NCBI GenBank assembly: GCA_009192285.1
Contig: CM018607.1
Span: forward strand, 1,363,736-1,427,735
DNA length: 64,000 nt
Origin: Morchella semilibera
Taxonomy: Eukaryota > Ascomycota > Pezizomycetes > Pezizales > Morchellaceae
Reading direction: 5' to 3'
The position numbers and the translations under genes are program-made. The notes beneath the pieces are model-generated. The model was given only the letters and a program-made list of their open reading frames with translations, searched no databases and was not told the origin of the DNA. Within the stretch, counting starts at the first letter, position 1. Each line of letters opens with the position of its first letter. Shown piece by piece: positions 47,705 to 57,755 of the stretch.

Positions 47705-50350
47705 TCATAACATCACATTTACATACCGAATAGAAAAAATGCGCCCCTTCTTTGCTGCATCCCTAGCATCCATCTCCTCCGCAGCTACCCGTTTCATCAC
47801 CTCCTCCGATACGCACGTCTGGTAACCCGTCACAAGGTGCACCATTTTATTCGGCCCCAACCATGAGCGTGTCCCCGGATGAGCGTAAGCCGTTGCGAAC
47901 AAGGTGTCATCGTCAAAAAGCTTAACTGTCTGTGCCTTATACTCAAAAGTCCAAGACTGGGTGTTTTTATCAAACACCTTCGTTCGGAGCGATTCCCAGT
48001 CTTCATCTGGTGTGGCATCTTCTAGGTGGTTGGTGACTGTGGATTTGATTTGACTAGGGGGGAATGGATCGTAGAATCTTTTGTTAGGGTTGTTGAGGCT
48101 GGCAATGAGGCGTCCGAGTTTGACGGATTTGATGGTTGCGTGCTCCCACACTGAGAGGATCTCCGTGGAGTTAAATCGTGGTAGCTCTTTCCTACGGCCT
48201 AATGCCACGGCAATTGATAGTAGTTTAAGCGGGCTTGCTGCTCTTTTGATACCCACGCTGTTAATCTCCACCAAATCGTTAGGATGAAAGACGGCTTTAT
48301 CTAAAATTTTCAATATCCACGGTCTAGGCTCGAGTCCTAGAAGAATCGCTGCTCGTGGGAAAATGATGATATCATTTTCTATCAAATCCTTTATGTGGGA
48401 TATAGCCCGCTGGAGATGGCTCGATTCCCCATTACGTGCCCATTCATACACGAATACACTCACCAAAAGAGTCATGGTAAGTCGTAGATCAGCGTGATCC
48501 CTCTTCAACCAAAATCTCTTGTTAAGAAGGGCTGCAAAATCCGACTGGGATGCCATCCTGGCCGCAAGCCCACGCTTCGTCCTTACTGCTGCCTCTGCAT
48601 GTGATATAGCAAGGTCTAGATCGTTAAACTCATGTTTTTTGGCTGCAGGGTTTTGCAAGCTCAAGAACAACCCTCCTGAATCCCGAAAGTCTTCCACTAA
48701 TACAGCTTTTTGTGAGCGCGATAAAGCTGATTCACGATCACCCAGATCATCAACCTGCTCCGCCCCGATTGCTACAGTCGTTTGTTTCTTTGAGAGATAT
48801 ATATCCTGAGTGTGTGCCGCCGCTACTTCGCTCATCGCTTTTTCTCGGTACGCTGTTGCCTTTGTCACAGCATCTAGGTCTTTCGTCCGCTTGAATTTTA
48901 GGGTGTGGATATACGCTAACTCGGAGAGGCAGGCTGCTCGATGGAGACTGCCGACTTGTGATTCAACAATTGCCATCCTTACCCGCTGTATGGCGGATTC
49001 CAGCACAGCCGGGTCATTCGTCAAGTTGAATTTCTCCACCAAGATGTCCCCCAGCATGAGGAAATGGACAGCTCGGTCAGAGCTTTCCTGCGACTCCGAT
49101 AGGATCCCTTCTACATGCAAAATCGTTAGGCTGAGGTCGTCTGGGGCCATTGTCCTTTTGAACCTCGCAGCCAAAAGTGCCACGAGCTTGTGGAGGTAGA
49201 TGATTCTGTTTCGGTGACTTGGGTGTGTTTCTGCTACTGCTTTCTCCACATTTAAAATTGCCTTCTCTAGGGCGCTCAAGTCCCCTCTCAACTTGAACTT
49301 CTCAAACAGAGTGTCTGCAAGGCGGTAGAGGTGGCTTGGGTTCTGTGGCTCTGGCGCCTTTATTTCCAGTAACAGGGCATGTTTTAGTTTATCGTTATCG
49401 TGTATCGACTCGAGCTTCTCGAATAGGGCCTCCGATTTAAGGAGAGCCCTTAAACCGGCGTTACACCATAGCCTAGGGATCACTCGGCTTGTATGAAGTA
49501 TGGCCTCCTCCAAACTGAGCGTGTGGTCAAGTTGACTATGTTTTCTGAATAAGAGTGTTATTAACTTGTAGAGATAGATCGGATGATCGGGGTGATCTTC
49601 CGCTATCTCATCAACCACTCTTACCGCATTCAATACAGCCAAGTTGAGGTCCGCAAAGCTATCCATCCATTTGTATTTCTCAAACAAGAGGTCCGCCAGC
49701 CTTGACATACACGCAATTTGGCTTTGGAAGCCATGCGATTCCTGCTCCGCTTTTGTTGCATGGCTAATGGCATTCTCAAGGTCGGATATGTCGTCTGTAA
49801 CCTCAAACCTCAACCGCAAAAGATCAATCAACTTCAACAAACACCGAACCCTCTCCGAACTTCCCTGCGATGCCTGCGCAACCGCCATCTTCGCGTACAG
49901 TATGCTCTGTCCCAGATCGTCAAGGTTCTTCATCCATCGATACCGCAGGAGTAGTGTTTCCACAAGTGTCGACAAGTGCGCCCCTCGATCCGGATGGTCT
50001 AGCACCGATACTGCATTTTCCGCGTGTACCACCGCCTCCTGGAGGTCCATAAGATCGTCAGTGTGCTCGAACTTTGTGGCTAGGAGCACGGCGAGACTAT
50101 GGGAGTGTTTCGCATGAGAGTGGCCCCCAGGAGCGGTCTCGCCGAGTGCCTGAAGAGTGTTGTCTATGGCGGCGAGACATGAAATCTCGAGGGTCCACCT
50201 GTGATGGTCGAGGAGATCGAAGAGCTTCTCGGACAGGGTCTCGGCCGGTCGCCCTTGGGACCGGTCACAGAGATCCTCGGGTGGGGTCCTGAGAATTTTC
50301 TCTCGGCGAGCCTTGATTCGAGTGCGTACCATGTTCTCTTTTAGTGTCAA
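47705..50350 (-). CDS. TPR-repeat protein without CHAT domain
   Basis: An intronless 881-aa protein. From about residue 50 to 590 it is built of repeats of roughly 47-50 residues, with the pattern (D)DLxxAIxHxxxAVxxxxxxHxxRxxxLxxLxxLLxxKF. This is the degenerate TPR seen in fungal TPR-CHAT proteins. The last about 200 residues differ: they contain ENDIIIFPRAAILLG, RFYDPFPPSQIKSTV and DDTLFATAYAHPGTRSWLG, and I do not recognise them. No His/Cys CHAT motifs (HFACHG, LSACSTA) are present. It lies 1.3 kb downstream of, and on the same strand as, the TPR-CHAT gene, so it may be a diverged tandem relative, partner or substrate. Start chosen at MTLKENMVRTR, the first ATG of the frame. Confidence 0.75.
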   Translation of the reverse strand: MTLKENMVRTRIKARREKILRTPPEDLCDRSQGRPAETLSEKLFDLLDHHRWTLEISCLAAIDNTLQALGETAPGGHSHAKHSHSLAVLLATKFEHTDDLMDLQEAVVHAENAVSVLDHPDRGAHLSTLVETLLLRYRWMKNLDDLGQSILYAKMAVAQASQGSSERVRCLLKLIDLLRLRFEVTDDISDLENAISHATKAEQESHGFQSQIACMSRLADLLFEKYKWMDSFADLNLAVLNAVRVVDEIAEDHPDHPIYLYKLITLLFRKHSQLDHTLSLEEAILHTSRVIPRLWCNAGLRALLKSEALFEKLESIHDNDKLKHALLLEIKAPEPQNPSHLYRLADTLFEKFKLRGDLSALEKAILNVEKAVAETHPSHRNRIIYLHKLVALLAARFKRTMAPDDLSLTILHVEGILSESQESSDRAVHFLMLGDILVEKFNLTNDPAVLESAIQRVRMAIVESQVGSLHRAACLSELAYIHTLKFKRTKDLDAVTKATAYREKAMSEVAAAHTQDIYLSKKQTTVAIGAEQVDDLGDRESALSRSQKAVLVEDFRDSGGLFLSLQNPAAKKHEFNDLDLAISHAEAAVRTKRGLAARMASQSDFAALLNKRFWLKRDHADLRLTMTLLVSVFVYEWARNGESSHLQRAISHIKDLIENDIIIFPRAAILLGLEPRPWILKILDKAVFHPNDLVEINSVGIKRAASPLKLLSIAVALGRRKELPRFNSTEILSVWEHATIKSVKLGRLIASLNNPNKRFYDPFPPSQIKSTVTNHLEDATPDEDWESLRTKVFDKNTQSWTFEYKAQTVKLFDDDTLFATAYAHPGTRSWLGPNKMVHLVTGYQTCVSEEVMKRVAAEEMDARDAAKKGRIFSIRYVNVML

Positions 50351-51678
50351 TTAGCTAGCTAGCTGAGGTGTTTATCAGTGATATTGCTCAGGATTGTGGC
50401 AGGCGTAGATTGAGTATTCCTTACACTCCTCACTAGTTAAATGACTTGGAAACACCCCTTCTGCTCGAGCAGGTGACCGTAGTTCGTTAAAGTCCTCTGC
50501 AAAAAGGGTTCATCGTATTATTATATGTTTACTATATCTTATTATGGGAGGCCTAGTTTGGAGGCCTGAACTCGGCGGATGACTAAGCTGTGCTGCAAAC
50601 ATCAGGCAGCCTGCCGAATACATCTATATATGTGCATGTAGATCATAAGTTGTGGGAGATATCTATACATGTATTGGGTAGCTGGCGCGGCAAGGCGATG
50701 CTCAGTCATAGACGATCACTCGTTCACGGAAATGCCAGCCTTGTTGGTTAAAGCAGTACGAGCCTTGCGGGGTAAGTCTTGGCGTGGTGGTTGAGACAGC
50801 GGGGTGCTGGGGCGGTGGCTGGTGGGGAGTATGGTACAGGTGTTGTGGGTTCCGCTCCAGGACATGGGCTGCTCTAACACAGGGAAGATGTGAAGCTAGT
50901 ATCGGCAGAAAGAGAGGGGGAGAATCTAAGACTTGCTACGCCAAGGACTGCTGCTAGACAGGCGGGTCCTAGTAGTTGGGGTACACGAACACGCCGGAGA
51001 GGAAGCGTGGATATAGGGAGAACTCTCAGTTGTTCCCCCTAGCTGGGCGTGTACGTGAGACATAGGATCTTTATTTTCGATGTTGCCCCAGTCACACAAT
51101 ATCACTCGTAGTGAAACTAGTAGGGAAAGGCCCTAGAAAATAGGCGGCATAAATATCCGAACTCAATCCCTTTAATTGGGAATATGTAGCCGGGATATGT
51201 ATCTCCAAGGGTTGTAATGTGGCTTCGACTCCAAGCCTAGGAGGATATTACTGCGGTCATTGTAGTGTCAACCACAGTACTGACATCTCCAGACCATATA
51301 GTATGCCAAATGTTGCAGTATATAGGGCACATCCGCCGTGGTGTAGTCAGGGAATAAACCAAGTCTCGCACTCTTCAATTTATCCTTGACACTAGTCCGG
51401 CCTTCATGTACTCTACTTTTAACACTAAGGCTTATCTAATGTCGAGTGATATTACGTGATCAGGAATGTTAGCTTGCGCAATTGCGTGTCTTATATCGAG
51501 CCCCCACCGCTACCATCATACAGAGTCTTCATCAACTCAATTTCAACAAAAAAAAATACGATACATTGTCCCAAACAGTGAGCCTTACAACACGCAACGG
51601 CAGCTAATTTACTCTAGGATCTACATGTACTAGGATAACATGCAGGTAGAAACAAAGCACCCAAACAAAGCACCCAAA
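50351..51678. other. Spacer between the two TPR genes
   Basis: About 1.3 kb without a recognisable gene or remnant CHAT coding. It contains TACATGTA copies (near 50667 and 51623). It should hold the promoter of the TPR-only gene and the 3' flank of the TPR-CHAT gene. Confidence 0.5.
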
Positions 51679-54600
51679 TCAAGCACCCAGATGCACGAAT
51701 GGTGCCCATTTGAGAGGCAGCAACGGGTTCTTATCCCGGGCTGCAAGTACAGCGTCATGAAGTGCCCTACTTACTTTTAGGTGTCCTTCTCCGTTATCCT
51801 TTCCATCAAAGAGGAAACGGTAAAAGTCTATGGCTACCCCCGCGCAGATAGCTGACTCCGCCGGCCACATGGTTGCAAGTACATGGTTGAAACCTGCAAG
51901 CTGGAATCCACTGGCGATATGGATAATCTCATCGGCCAAGTCGGACGAGGCATTGTTTGCTGTTGAACAAGCAGAAAGGTAGGCTATCTGGGCCGTTTTC
52001 GCATTCTTGCGAGATATGGCCGCCACGGTTAGACAATCAACTGTTTCGCTGTCTTTTTGGAGCATCAAATGACTCTCTGAAGGATCGGAAGGGTTGGAGA
52101 CACCATGACAGGCAAAGTGCATAACTTCAAATGAGCCGAATTGCTTGAGTACGTCATCAGCACTGGGATGTTCCAAGTGTTTTGAGACTAATCCCTTTGT
52201 GATGTCGATAATGCCTTTGACTTCCTTCCCTGCGTCTAAAAGTGTACCGCCGCCAGGTGTCTTGGTCATGCTGACAAGAAGAAGGCGAGGATCCGGTTTA
52301 CCGAAAATACTTAAACTTTTTCCCCGAGCATATGAAAGGGCCTTAATAGTCGGGGTATATGAGGAAACTACATGGCTTAAAGTATTCTGAGTCGAGCCTC
52401 TAGAGTGGTCTCCAGCTGCATGGAATGGGGCTATGTTCAGCCTGCCTGTACCAATCCACCAAATGTGGGTTGGCTTATCGTTTTTAGAAGTACCACACTC
52501 ATCTATGATCTCTAGGTGTTGGAGAACAGGTTTTACGGCAACGTCCCATAGCCACTGGAGCATTTCCCGCATCTTTTGGTTCCGTTCGGCATATTCACGA
52601 ATTTCAGCTGCAGGCGACTTCTTTTTCTTCGACTTTGCTGGTTTTTCGAATATTACGCTTAACCGGGCTCGAATCTCTCCAAACACTAGATCTGGAAGTG
52701 GTAATGCAGTGATTGAAGAGCCTGTGAGAATAATTGCGTGGCTTCCGTGGCTGGAGCTAACAAAAGTGACAACTGGGCCATCTTTTGCCCAAGATTTTAG
52801 CTCTGCTTCAGAAGGTGCAAGTTGGAATCTTTCACAGCCCGGAAGCTTCCGAATATCATTCAGAGTTTCCTCCATCTCCTGAAGCGCTACTTCTCGCCTG
52901 TGTAAGGCGCGACTTCGCGCTTGGAGATATGCCTCCTCTGTTTGAAATGAGGGGGAGCCGGTAGCGCTATTATAACTATCAGGCAACGGGGTGTCGATCT
53001 TGGTTCTAAGGTCGTCAAGTTTCTGGAACAACCCCGGGTGTCTCTCTTTGAGGTCTGATATATCGCCTCGGTAGTCGATGGTAGACCCTATAATTATTCC
53101 ACGACTGAGCTCCAACAAGCCAAGAGCGTGATATGCAGATTTCCCAGCTCGAAGAGCCATACAGGCAGCTGTTGTGGGGAGACCACTGATATTCGACAGC
53201 ATTTGCTGCTTATCTTGTCCCTCGAGTGCTCGCGTGCTTACCTTTGGAAGCATCCGGATAGCGTCCTCGAGCAGCTGGCTTGACTCTTCCCATCTATCAT
53301 CCTTGGCGAGAATCTCAACCGCGCACCGTGCCCCATTTATACGGTTTAGAGGAGGCGAATGGTAACATTCCCAAGCCTCAGTAAATATCCGCAAAGTCTT
53401 GTCAGAAACATCACAATCGGAAGAACTAAAGACTTTACTATAAATCAAGCCCAAATTAACTAAATGAGCTGCACGGTCATTGTGATCCTCTGGTAATTCT
53501 GAGAGTGCTTCTTGGGAATATTTCAGGGCCCTTTGCATTTCCGATTCGTCTAGTTTCTCTTTCCCATTCTTCCCCATGAGGTAGACGGACATATTTGACA
53601 TAAACTTAGACCTCACAGGTTTCCCCAAATTTGGTATTGTCAAAAGCTCTTCAACGATCTGAATTGACCTTGATATAGTGGCCGGATCCCCGGTGTAAGT
53701 ATGCACCAGGTCCAGGCACCCTGCCAAGTTTGATAGTGGAACATAGCGCTGAGAGCTGTCTGGCGGGCTTTTTTCTAATGCTTCTTCGGCGCACGACATC
53801 ATTTCCCCTAGAGTCTCCCGCGTTGGGTTCCGTTTGCACATCTGGTACTGAAGCCTTGTCAGATTTTGTATAATTGGGACACGGGCTTCATCATCCGACC
53901 ACCGATTTGCAACTGCGATTCCCTCTTTGGCGTACAGTATAGCTCGTCGAAGATCATCCAGGTCACCCTTTCGTTCATATCTCGAACCCAAGCTGAGAGA
54001 TATAAAAGAAAGATGCCAGGCTCGGCTGTCAGTGGTGTCATTCAAGGCTACTGCTTCTTCGTTATACGAAATAGCTCGCTCAAGAGTTTCAAGATTTCCA
54101 GTATCCTCATACTCCCGAGCCAGGTAGTTGGCCAGATCCGATAGGCGATCAGGTTTACTCGGGTGACCATACGGTGTCAATTCAAGTACTTCTTCAGCAT
54201 GCATTACAGCCTCTCGGATGGCCTTTAAGGCTCCTGTTTGCATATAGTCGTCGACCAAAAGACGACACATGCCCTGCAGCACCTCAATCCTTCCTGGGTG
54301 TAGATGCGGTGTCGACTCTACCTGTCTCCTTACGAAAGAAACAAGCTTCCTAAAGTCGTTGATACTATTAGATTCTGCGTATATTTTCCTCGAAAAGCCA
54401 ACGGCATTCGATATCAACCGACTCCATTCTGGATGGTCCTGTGGCATGGTCGTCATAACCCCCTCCACGCAATCTGCGGTCTTCCGCAGATCGTCAATAT
54501 CACCACTCAATGTATGCCTCGTGTATAGCAACTTTCCTAGATTATTTAATCTCCCCGACCTGTGCATAGCACTCGCATTACCTGAGAACTCCACAGAGTC

Positions 54601-55143
54601 TCTACTGTAGTGGATTGCCTTATTCAGGTCCTCGGTGTCCCTTGTCTGCAAGTACTTCCGCTCTAAAAAGACAGACGCCTTCGAACAAGCGCTTGCCCTC
54701 GCCTCCAGATCAGTCTCAGGAATCACCGCAATCGCAACCTCACAGTAGAGGATCGCCTCCTCGAGGACCTCTAGGTCCCCCGTCCTCGCATGCTTCATAC
54801 TCAAAAACACAGCTGCATTTGACAGGTGCCTGTCCTGCCCTGGTATGTCCTGTGTTGCCTCTGCCGTCTCCTTGGCATACTCTACGGCGCCTTCGAGGTA
54901 TTCTAGAGCCCCCGTGTGATTGTACAATTTGTTTTGGACCAAGTAGAGACTTTCTGTGAGGTTACAGCGGCTGGCGCCGTCGGTATCGGATGGAAGCGCA
55001 GACAGCGCCGATTGGAGGGCTATTAGGGACTCTTGCAGGGTCGTAATATCGTGGGTCGTGTCGTACTGGGTCTCGAGGTTTTTGGCTAGCACCTTGAAAT
55101 GCGTGCTCGGCTCTATGGGATCTGTGGGCGTTGTTTCGGACAT
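51679..55143 (-). CDS. TPR-CHAT caspase-like protease
   Basis: An intronless 1154-aa protein. Residues of about 10-650 are TPR-like repeats of about 47-50 residues (for example GDLDDLRRAILYAKEGIAVANR). The C-terminal about 300 residues form a CHAT domain: TPTIKALSYAR, then FEVMHFACHG with the catalytic-position His (H1013), IAYLSACSTANN with the Cys nucleophile (C1059), and GFNHVLATMWPAE. CHAT domains are caspase-clan peptidases. Bacterial TPR-CHAT proteins act in defence by cleaving a partner, and fungal relatives occur among programmed-cell-death effectors. Both dyad residues are present, so activity is plausible. The TPR array probably senses a signal or binds the substrate. It is divergent from the 301-aa gene (663 bp between start codons) and followed by the TPR-only gene. 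Substrate unknown. Confidence 0.9.
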   Translation of the reverse strand: MSETTPTDPIEPSTHFKVLAKNLETQYDTTHDITTLQESLIALQSALSALPSDTDGASRCNLTESLYLVQNKLYNHTGALEYLEGAVEYAKETAEATQDIPGQDRHLSNAAVFLSMKHARTGDLEVLEEAILYCEVAIAVIPETDLEARASACSKASVFLERKYLQTRDTEDLNKAIHYSRDSVEFSGNASAMHRSGRLNNLGKLLYTRHTLSGDIDDLRKTADCVEGVMTTMPQDHPEWSRLISNAVGFSRKIYAESNSINDFRKLVSFVRRQVESTPHLHPGRIEVLQGMCRLLVDDYMQTGALKAIREAVMHAEEVLELTPYGHPSKPDRLSDLANYLAREYEDTGNLETLERAISYNEEAVALNDTTDSRAWHLSFISLSLGSRYERKGDLDDLRRAILYAKEGIAVANRWSDDEARVPIIQNLTRLQYQMCKRNPTRETLGEMMSCAEEALEKSPPDSSQRYVPLSNLAGCLDLVHTYTGDPATISRSIQIVEELLTIPNLGKPVRSKFMSNMSVYLMGKNGKEKLDESEMQRALKYSQEALSELPEDHNDRAAHLVNLGLIYSKVFSSSDCDVSDKTLRIFTEAWECYHSPPLNRINGARCAVEILAKDDRWEESSQLLEDAIRMLPKVSTRALEGQDKQQMLSNISGLPTTAACMALRAGKSAYHALGLLELSRGIIIGSTIDYRGDISDLKERHPGLFQKLDDLRTKIDTPLPDSYNSATGSPSFQTEEAYLQARSRALHRREVALQEMEETLNDIRKLPGCERFQLAPSEAELKSWAKDGPVVTFVSSSHGSHAIILTGSSITALPLPDLVFGEIRARLSVIFEKPAKSKKKKSPAAEIREYAERNQKMREMLQWLWDVAVKPVLQHLEIIDECGTSKNDKPTHIWWIGTGRLNIAPFHAAGDHSRGSTQNTLSHVVSSYTPTIKALSYARGKSLSIFGKPDPRLLLVSMTKTPGGGTLLDAGKEVKGIIDITKGLVSKHLEHPSADDVLKQFGSFEVMHFACHGVSNPSDPSESHLMLQKDSETVDCLTVAAISRKNAKTAQIAYLSACSTANNASSDLADEIIHIASGFQLAGFNHVLATMWPAESAICAGVAIDFYRFLFDGKDNGEGHLKVSRALHDAVLAARDKNPLLPLKWAPFVHLGA

Positions 55144-55805
55144 TTTCTAGCTGGAAGGAATACTGTGTGAGTTACAGACTGGTAAGAATTTTCACTTGCG
55201 GGTGTTTTTGGGAGGGGAAGGTCTCCTCTGTACCTGCGTGTATACAAAATTACTACGGCAGGCTGAGGAAAGGATGGTGAATGATAATCGGAGGCTAACA
55301 CATGATCTCTCTCTCCTGTATGATAGGATACCCCTCTTTATTTATCCTGCTGGGTATCTAGCCTTGGGGGCTTCTCTCTATAGTTGGCTCGATTCTTTAA
55401 GGTTGCTAGAGCACCCGGCCGGTCGGCGCAGCTGTCTCGTGTAACAAACACAAAGATATCTGCACTAGGATTGGTTACCGGTGGCTATGCCATTATGCCT
55501 GAGAGGTATCGATATTGTTTGCAGAGATATTTACGTCCGCAGAGGTGCTCTATTCTCCCGTTCTGCCTTGCGAGCTGCCTGTTCTCTAGCAGGAAAGTTG
55601 TTAAAAAAAGACAGAGCCAAGGAACTTACCATCACGAGAAAGTACCTACACAGATCTATCTGCACCTTATAAGGTCACTGCCACCACTACATACCTACAA
55701 GCTCCTCTACTAAGGTGCAAATGAAAGTGCAAGTGCACATCTACTATTAGCATTCCTCCATTTGAAACCCCTTAGAACTCAATTTGTTCTCCCCAACTCA
55801 AGGAA
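55144..55805. promoter_or_regulatory. Shared divergent upstream region
   Basis: The only spacer between the TPR-CHAT gene (-) and the 301-aa gene (+), so it must hold both promoters. No specific operator is recognised. Frames inside it are short and without signatures. Confidence 0.4.
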
Positions 55806-56711
55806 ATGAAGCACCCCCGTTCCCTCATACAGCCCACACTCCTCCCCCCATCCTCAGTCAAGCTCGGCCGCCTCGTCCTCTCCCCCTACTCCCCGCACCA
55901 AGACTACGTGGACCCTCCTGTCCCCAGCACCCCCGAGATCTCCAAGAACACGCAGTCCAACTTCACCACGCAACTGACGTCGAACACGTCCACGAAGCTC
56001 CGCTCCCGCCTCACCGCACTGATCGCCGCATCCCGCACGACAACCTCCTCCTCAACAGTCACGCTCTCGGCAGCCCAGGGCACAACCTACACGCTGCACA
56101 ACAGCGGCGCGTGGTTCCGCGCCGCCTGCAGAGCCCCCGAGGTCCGCGAGTGGTTCGAGGGCGCCGTACTCGGCGCCGCCGCCACAAATGTGTACCTGGT
56201 GGTTGGCTACCACACGCTGACGGATGTGTGCTTTGCCGCGCAGGAGGAGGGCGGCGAGATCGCGGCCGGGGGCGTTCGTGTGGAGAGCGGGCTTCTGGGG
56301 CCCGTGCTGTCGGGCACGGGGGCGGGGTTGGACGCGGACGTGGAGGTGGGTGTCCGGAGGACGAGTGAGTGGGCGGGGCGGAAGGAGTGGGCGGAGGGGG
56401 GCGAGCGGGTGTGGGCCGTGCAGTATCGGAAGGTTGGGTTCCGCTGGTTCGCGAGTCGGCGGATTGAGAAGGGGGAGCTGGAGAGGGAGAATAGGTGGAA
56501 GCTGTGCTGGAGCGGCATGGGCGGCGCTACCAGGGGCCACGAGGAGGAGGAGGAGGAGGAAGAGGAGGAAGAGGAGGAGGATATGAGTTCTGGCGATGAA
56601 GATGAGGAAGAGGAAGAGGACATGCTAGAGGTTGATCTGGTGGCCGAGGAGGAGGAGGAATGGGCGAGTGGTGGTGGTGAACTGCTTGGTGATGGGGAGT
56701 TCCTCTTTTAA
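55806..56711 (+). CDS. Uncharacterised protein, gasdermin-like layout with acidic tail
   Basis: An intronless 301-aa protein. Residues of about 18-30 (VKLGRLVLSPYSP) begin a structured region. The centre holds EVREWFEGAVLGAA, NVYLVVGYHTLTDV, a Gly-rich segment, ADVEVGVRR and ERVWAVQYRKVGFRWF: long amphipathic strands separated by Gly-rich turns. This resembles the layout of gasdermin pore-forming domains, but I have no direct family match. From about residue 245 the chain is a run of Glu/Asp (some 57 residues, about 6 kDa). The divergent neighbour is a TPR-CHAT protease. Fungal gasdermins are usually encoded beside proteases and are activated by loss of a small C-terminal piece, so the arrangement fits. 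It could equally be an unrelated ascomycete-specific protein. The high GC content differs from the upstream neighbours. Confidence 0.7.
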   Translation: MKHPRSLIQPTLLPPSSVKLGRLVLSPYSPHQDYVDPPVPSTPEISKNTQSNFTTQLTSNTSTKLRSRLTALIAASRTTTSSSTVTLSAAQGTTYTLHNSGAWFRAACRAPEVREWFEGAVLGAAATNVYLVVGYHTLTDVCFAAQEEGGEIAAGGVRVESGLLGPVLSGTGAGLDADVEVGVRRTSEWAGRKEWAEGGERVWAVQYRKVGFRWFASRRIEKGELERENRWKLCWSGMGGATRGHEEEEEEEEEEEEEDMSSGDEDEEEEEDMLEVDLVAEEEEEWASGGGELLGDGEFLF

Positions 56712-57755
56712 CACCAGCCGGCCGTGGGTTGATGGTCCTTATAACAAGTTTATCCTCAGAATACACCCCTCCACCCCTCTCTCCTCCACACCTATATAAA
56801 ACCACCACCCCCTGGAGCAGAAATCCGTAGCACACAGATGTACGTATATATATACCGGACCGTCGGCCCACCGAGCTGGTAAAGCGGTAGCAATAACTAA
56901 CTGGGCCTTCGAAGCTGCACCCCCTCCCCCTCCCCCTTCCTCCTTCCCCAGTTGGGACCACATGTTGGCTTTGTGTTTATAATTGTGGTAGCTTTTTTTC
57001 CCCCTGTATATCTTTTGTATCTTTATTAGAGCTAGGAGTAGCTAGGGGCAGCGTATGTAGTAATAAATGGTTGTACTGGATGTAATTAATGAAGTAAACA
57101 AAAAAATAAATGGTTGTTGTTGTCAGACGAGCCGAGTGATGCGGTGTGATTGAACCTGTTCCAACAACGACATAGAGTAACAAGAGCAGAGGCCGCAACA
57201 CCCTGCATATGCAGAAGAAAGGCGGGACTTGTCACATGTACGGCCAGCCAGCCGGCCGGCCGGCCAGCCAGACAAGTCGGGTGATGCACCATGATCCATC
57301 CGGTCTCTGGTGCACATGCGGTGTGTCAGCCCCCTCCACAAGAGTCTATAGTTATGAAAAACCCAGCACCGGTGGGGTTTAGTGGTCGACTATGTAGGTG
57401 AAATACATGTACATAGATAGACTAAGCGCTTGAAGTACATGGAATGTAAATGTAAATGCGCATACGGGTGCACGACAGTACTACAACACAATCACATACA
57501 ACCACATACCACCACATACCACCACATACCACCACCACCACCACCACTAGTACATGCATGTCATGTTATCCACCGCAAATCTACCCAATCTCATTTCGGT
57601 CTACAAGTAGCAAACTAACCATCATCAATCATTACGGCGCTCTACCTGCAAAGAAAAAAACCCCATCACAAAAAAAAAGAAAAAAGGCGGCACCACACCA
57701 CACCACATATAAAAAACAAACAAAAAAAAAATAAAAATACACCCCCCCCAGGGCA
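56712..57755. other. Intergenic region with simple repeats
   Basis: No gene is seen. It contains a GGCCAGCC/GCCGGCC palindromic patch (57241-57271), ACCACATACC decamers running into ACC triplets (57501-57548), and A-rich 3' flank of PRP22. A tRNA-like A-box at 56877-56887 lacks a matching B-box and fold. Confidence 0.5.
57501..57548. repeat. ACCACATACC / ACC tandem repeat
   Basis: Three ACCACATACC decamers followed by about six ACC units. Confidence 0.8.

Noticed and set aside
56868-56930. tRNA-like A-box (TGGTAAAGCGG) in the 3' flank of the 301-aa gene
   Set aside because: No proper B-box (GGTTCGANNCC) at the right distance, and no cloverleaf could be drawn.
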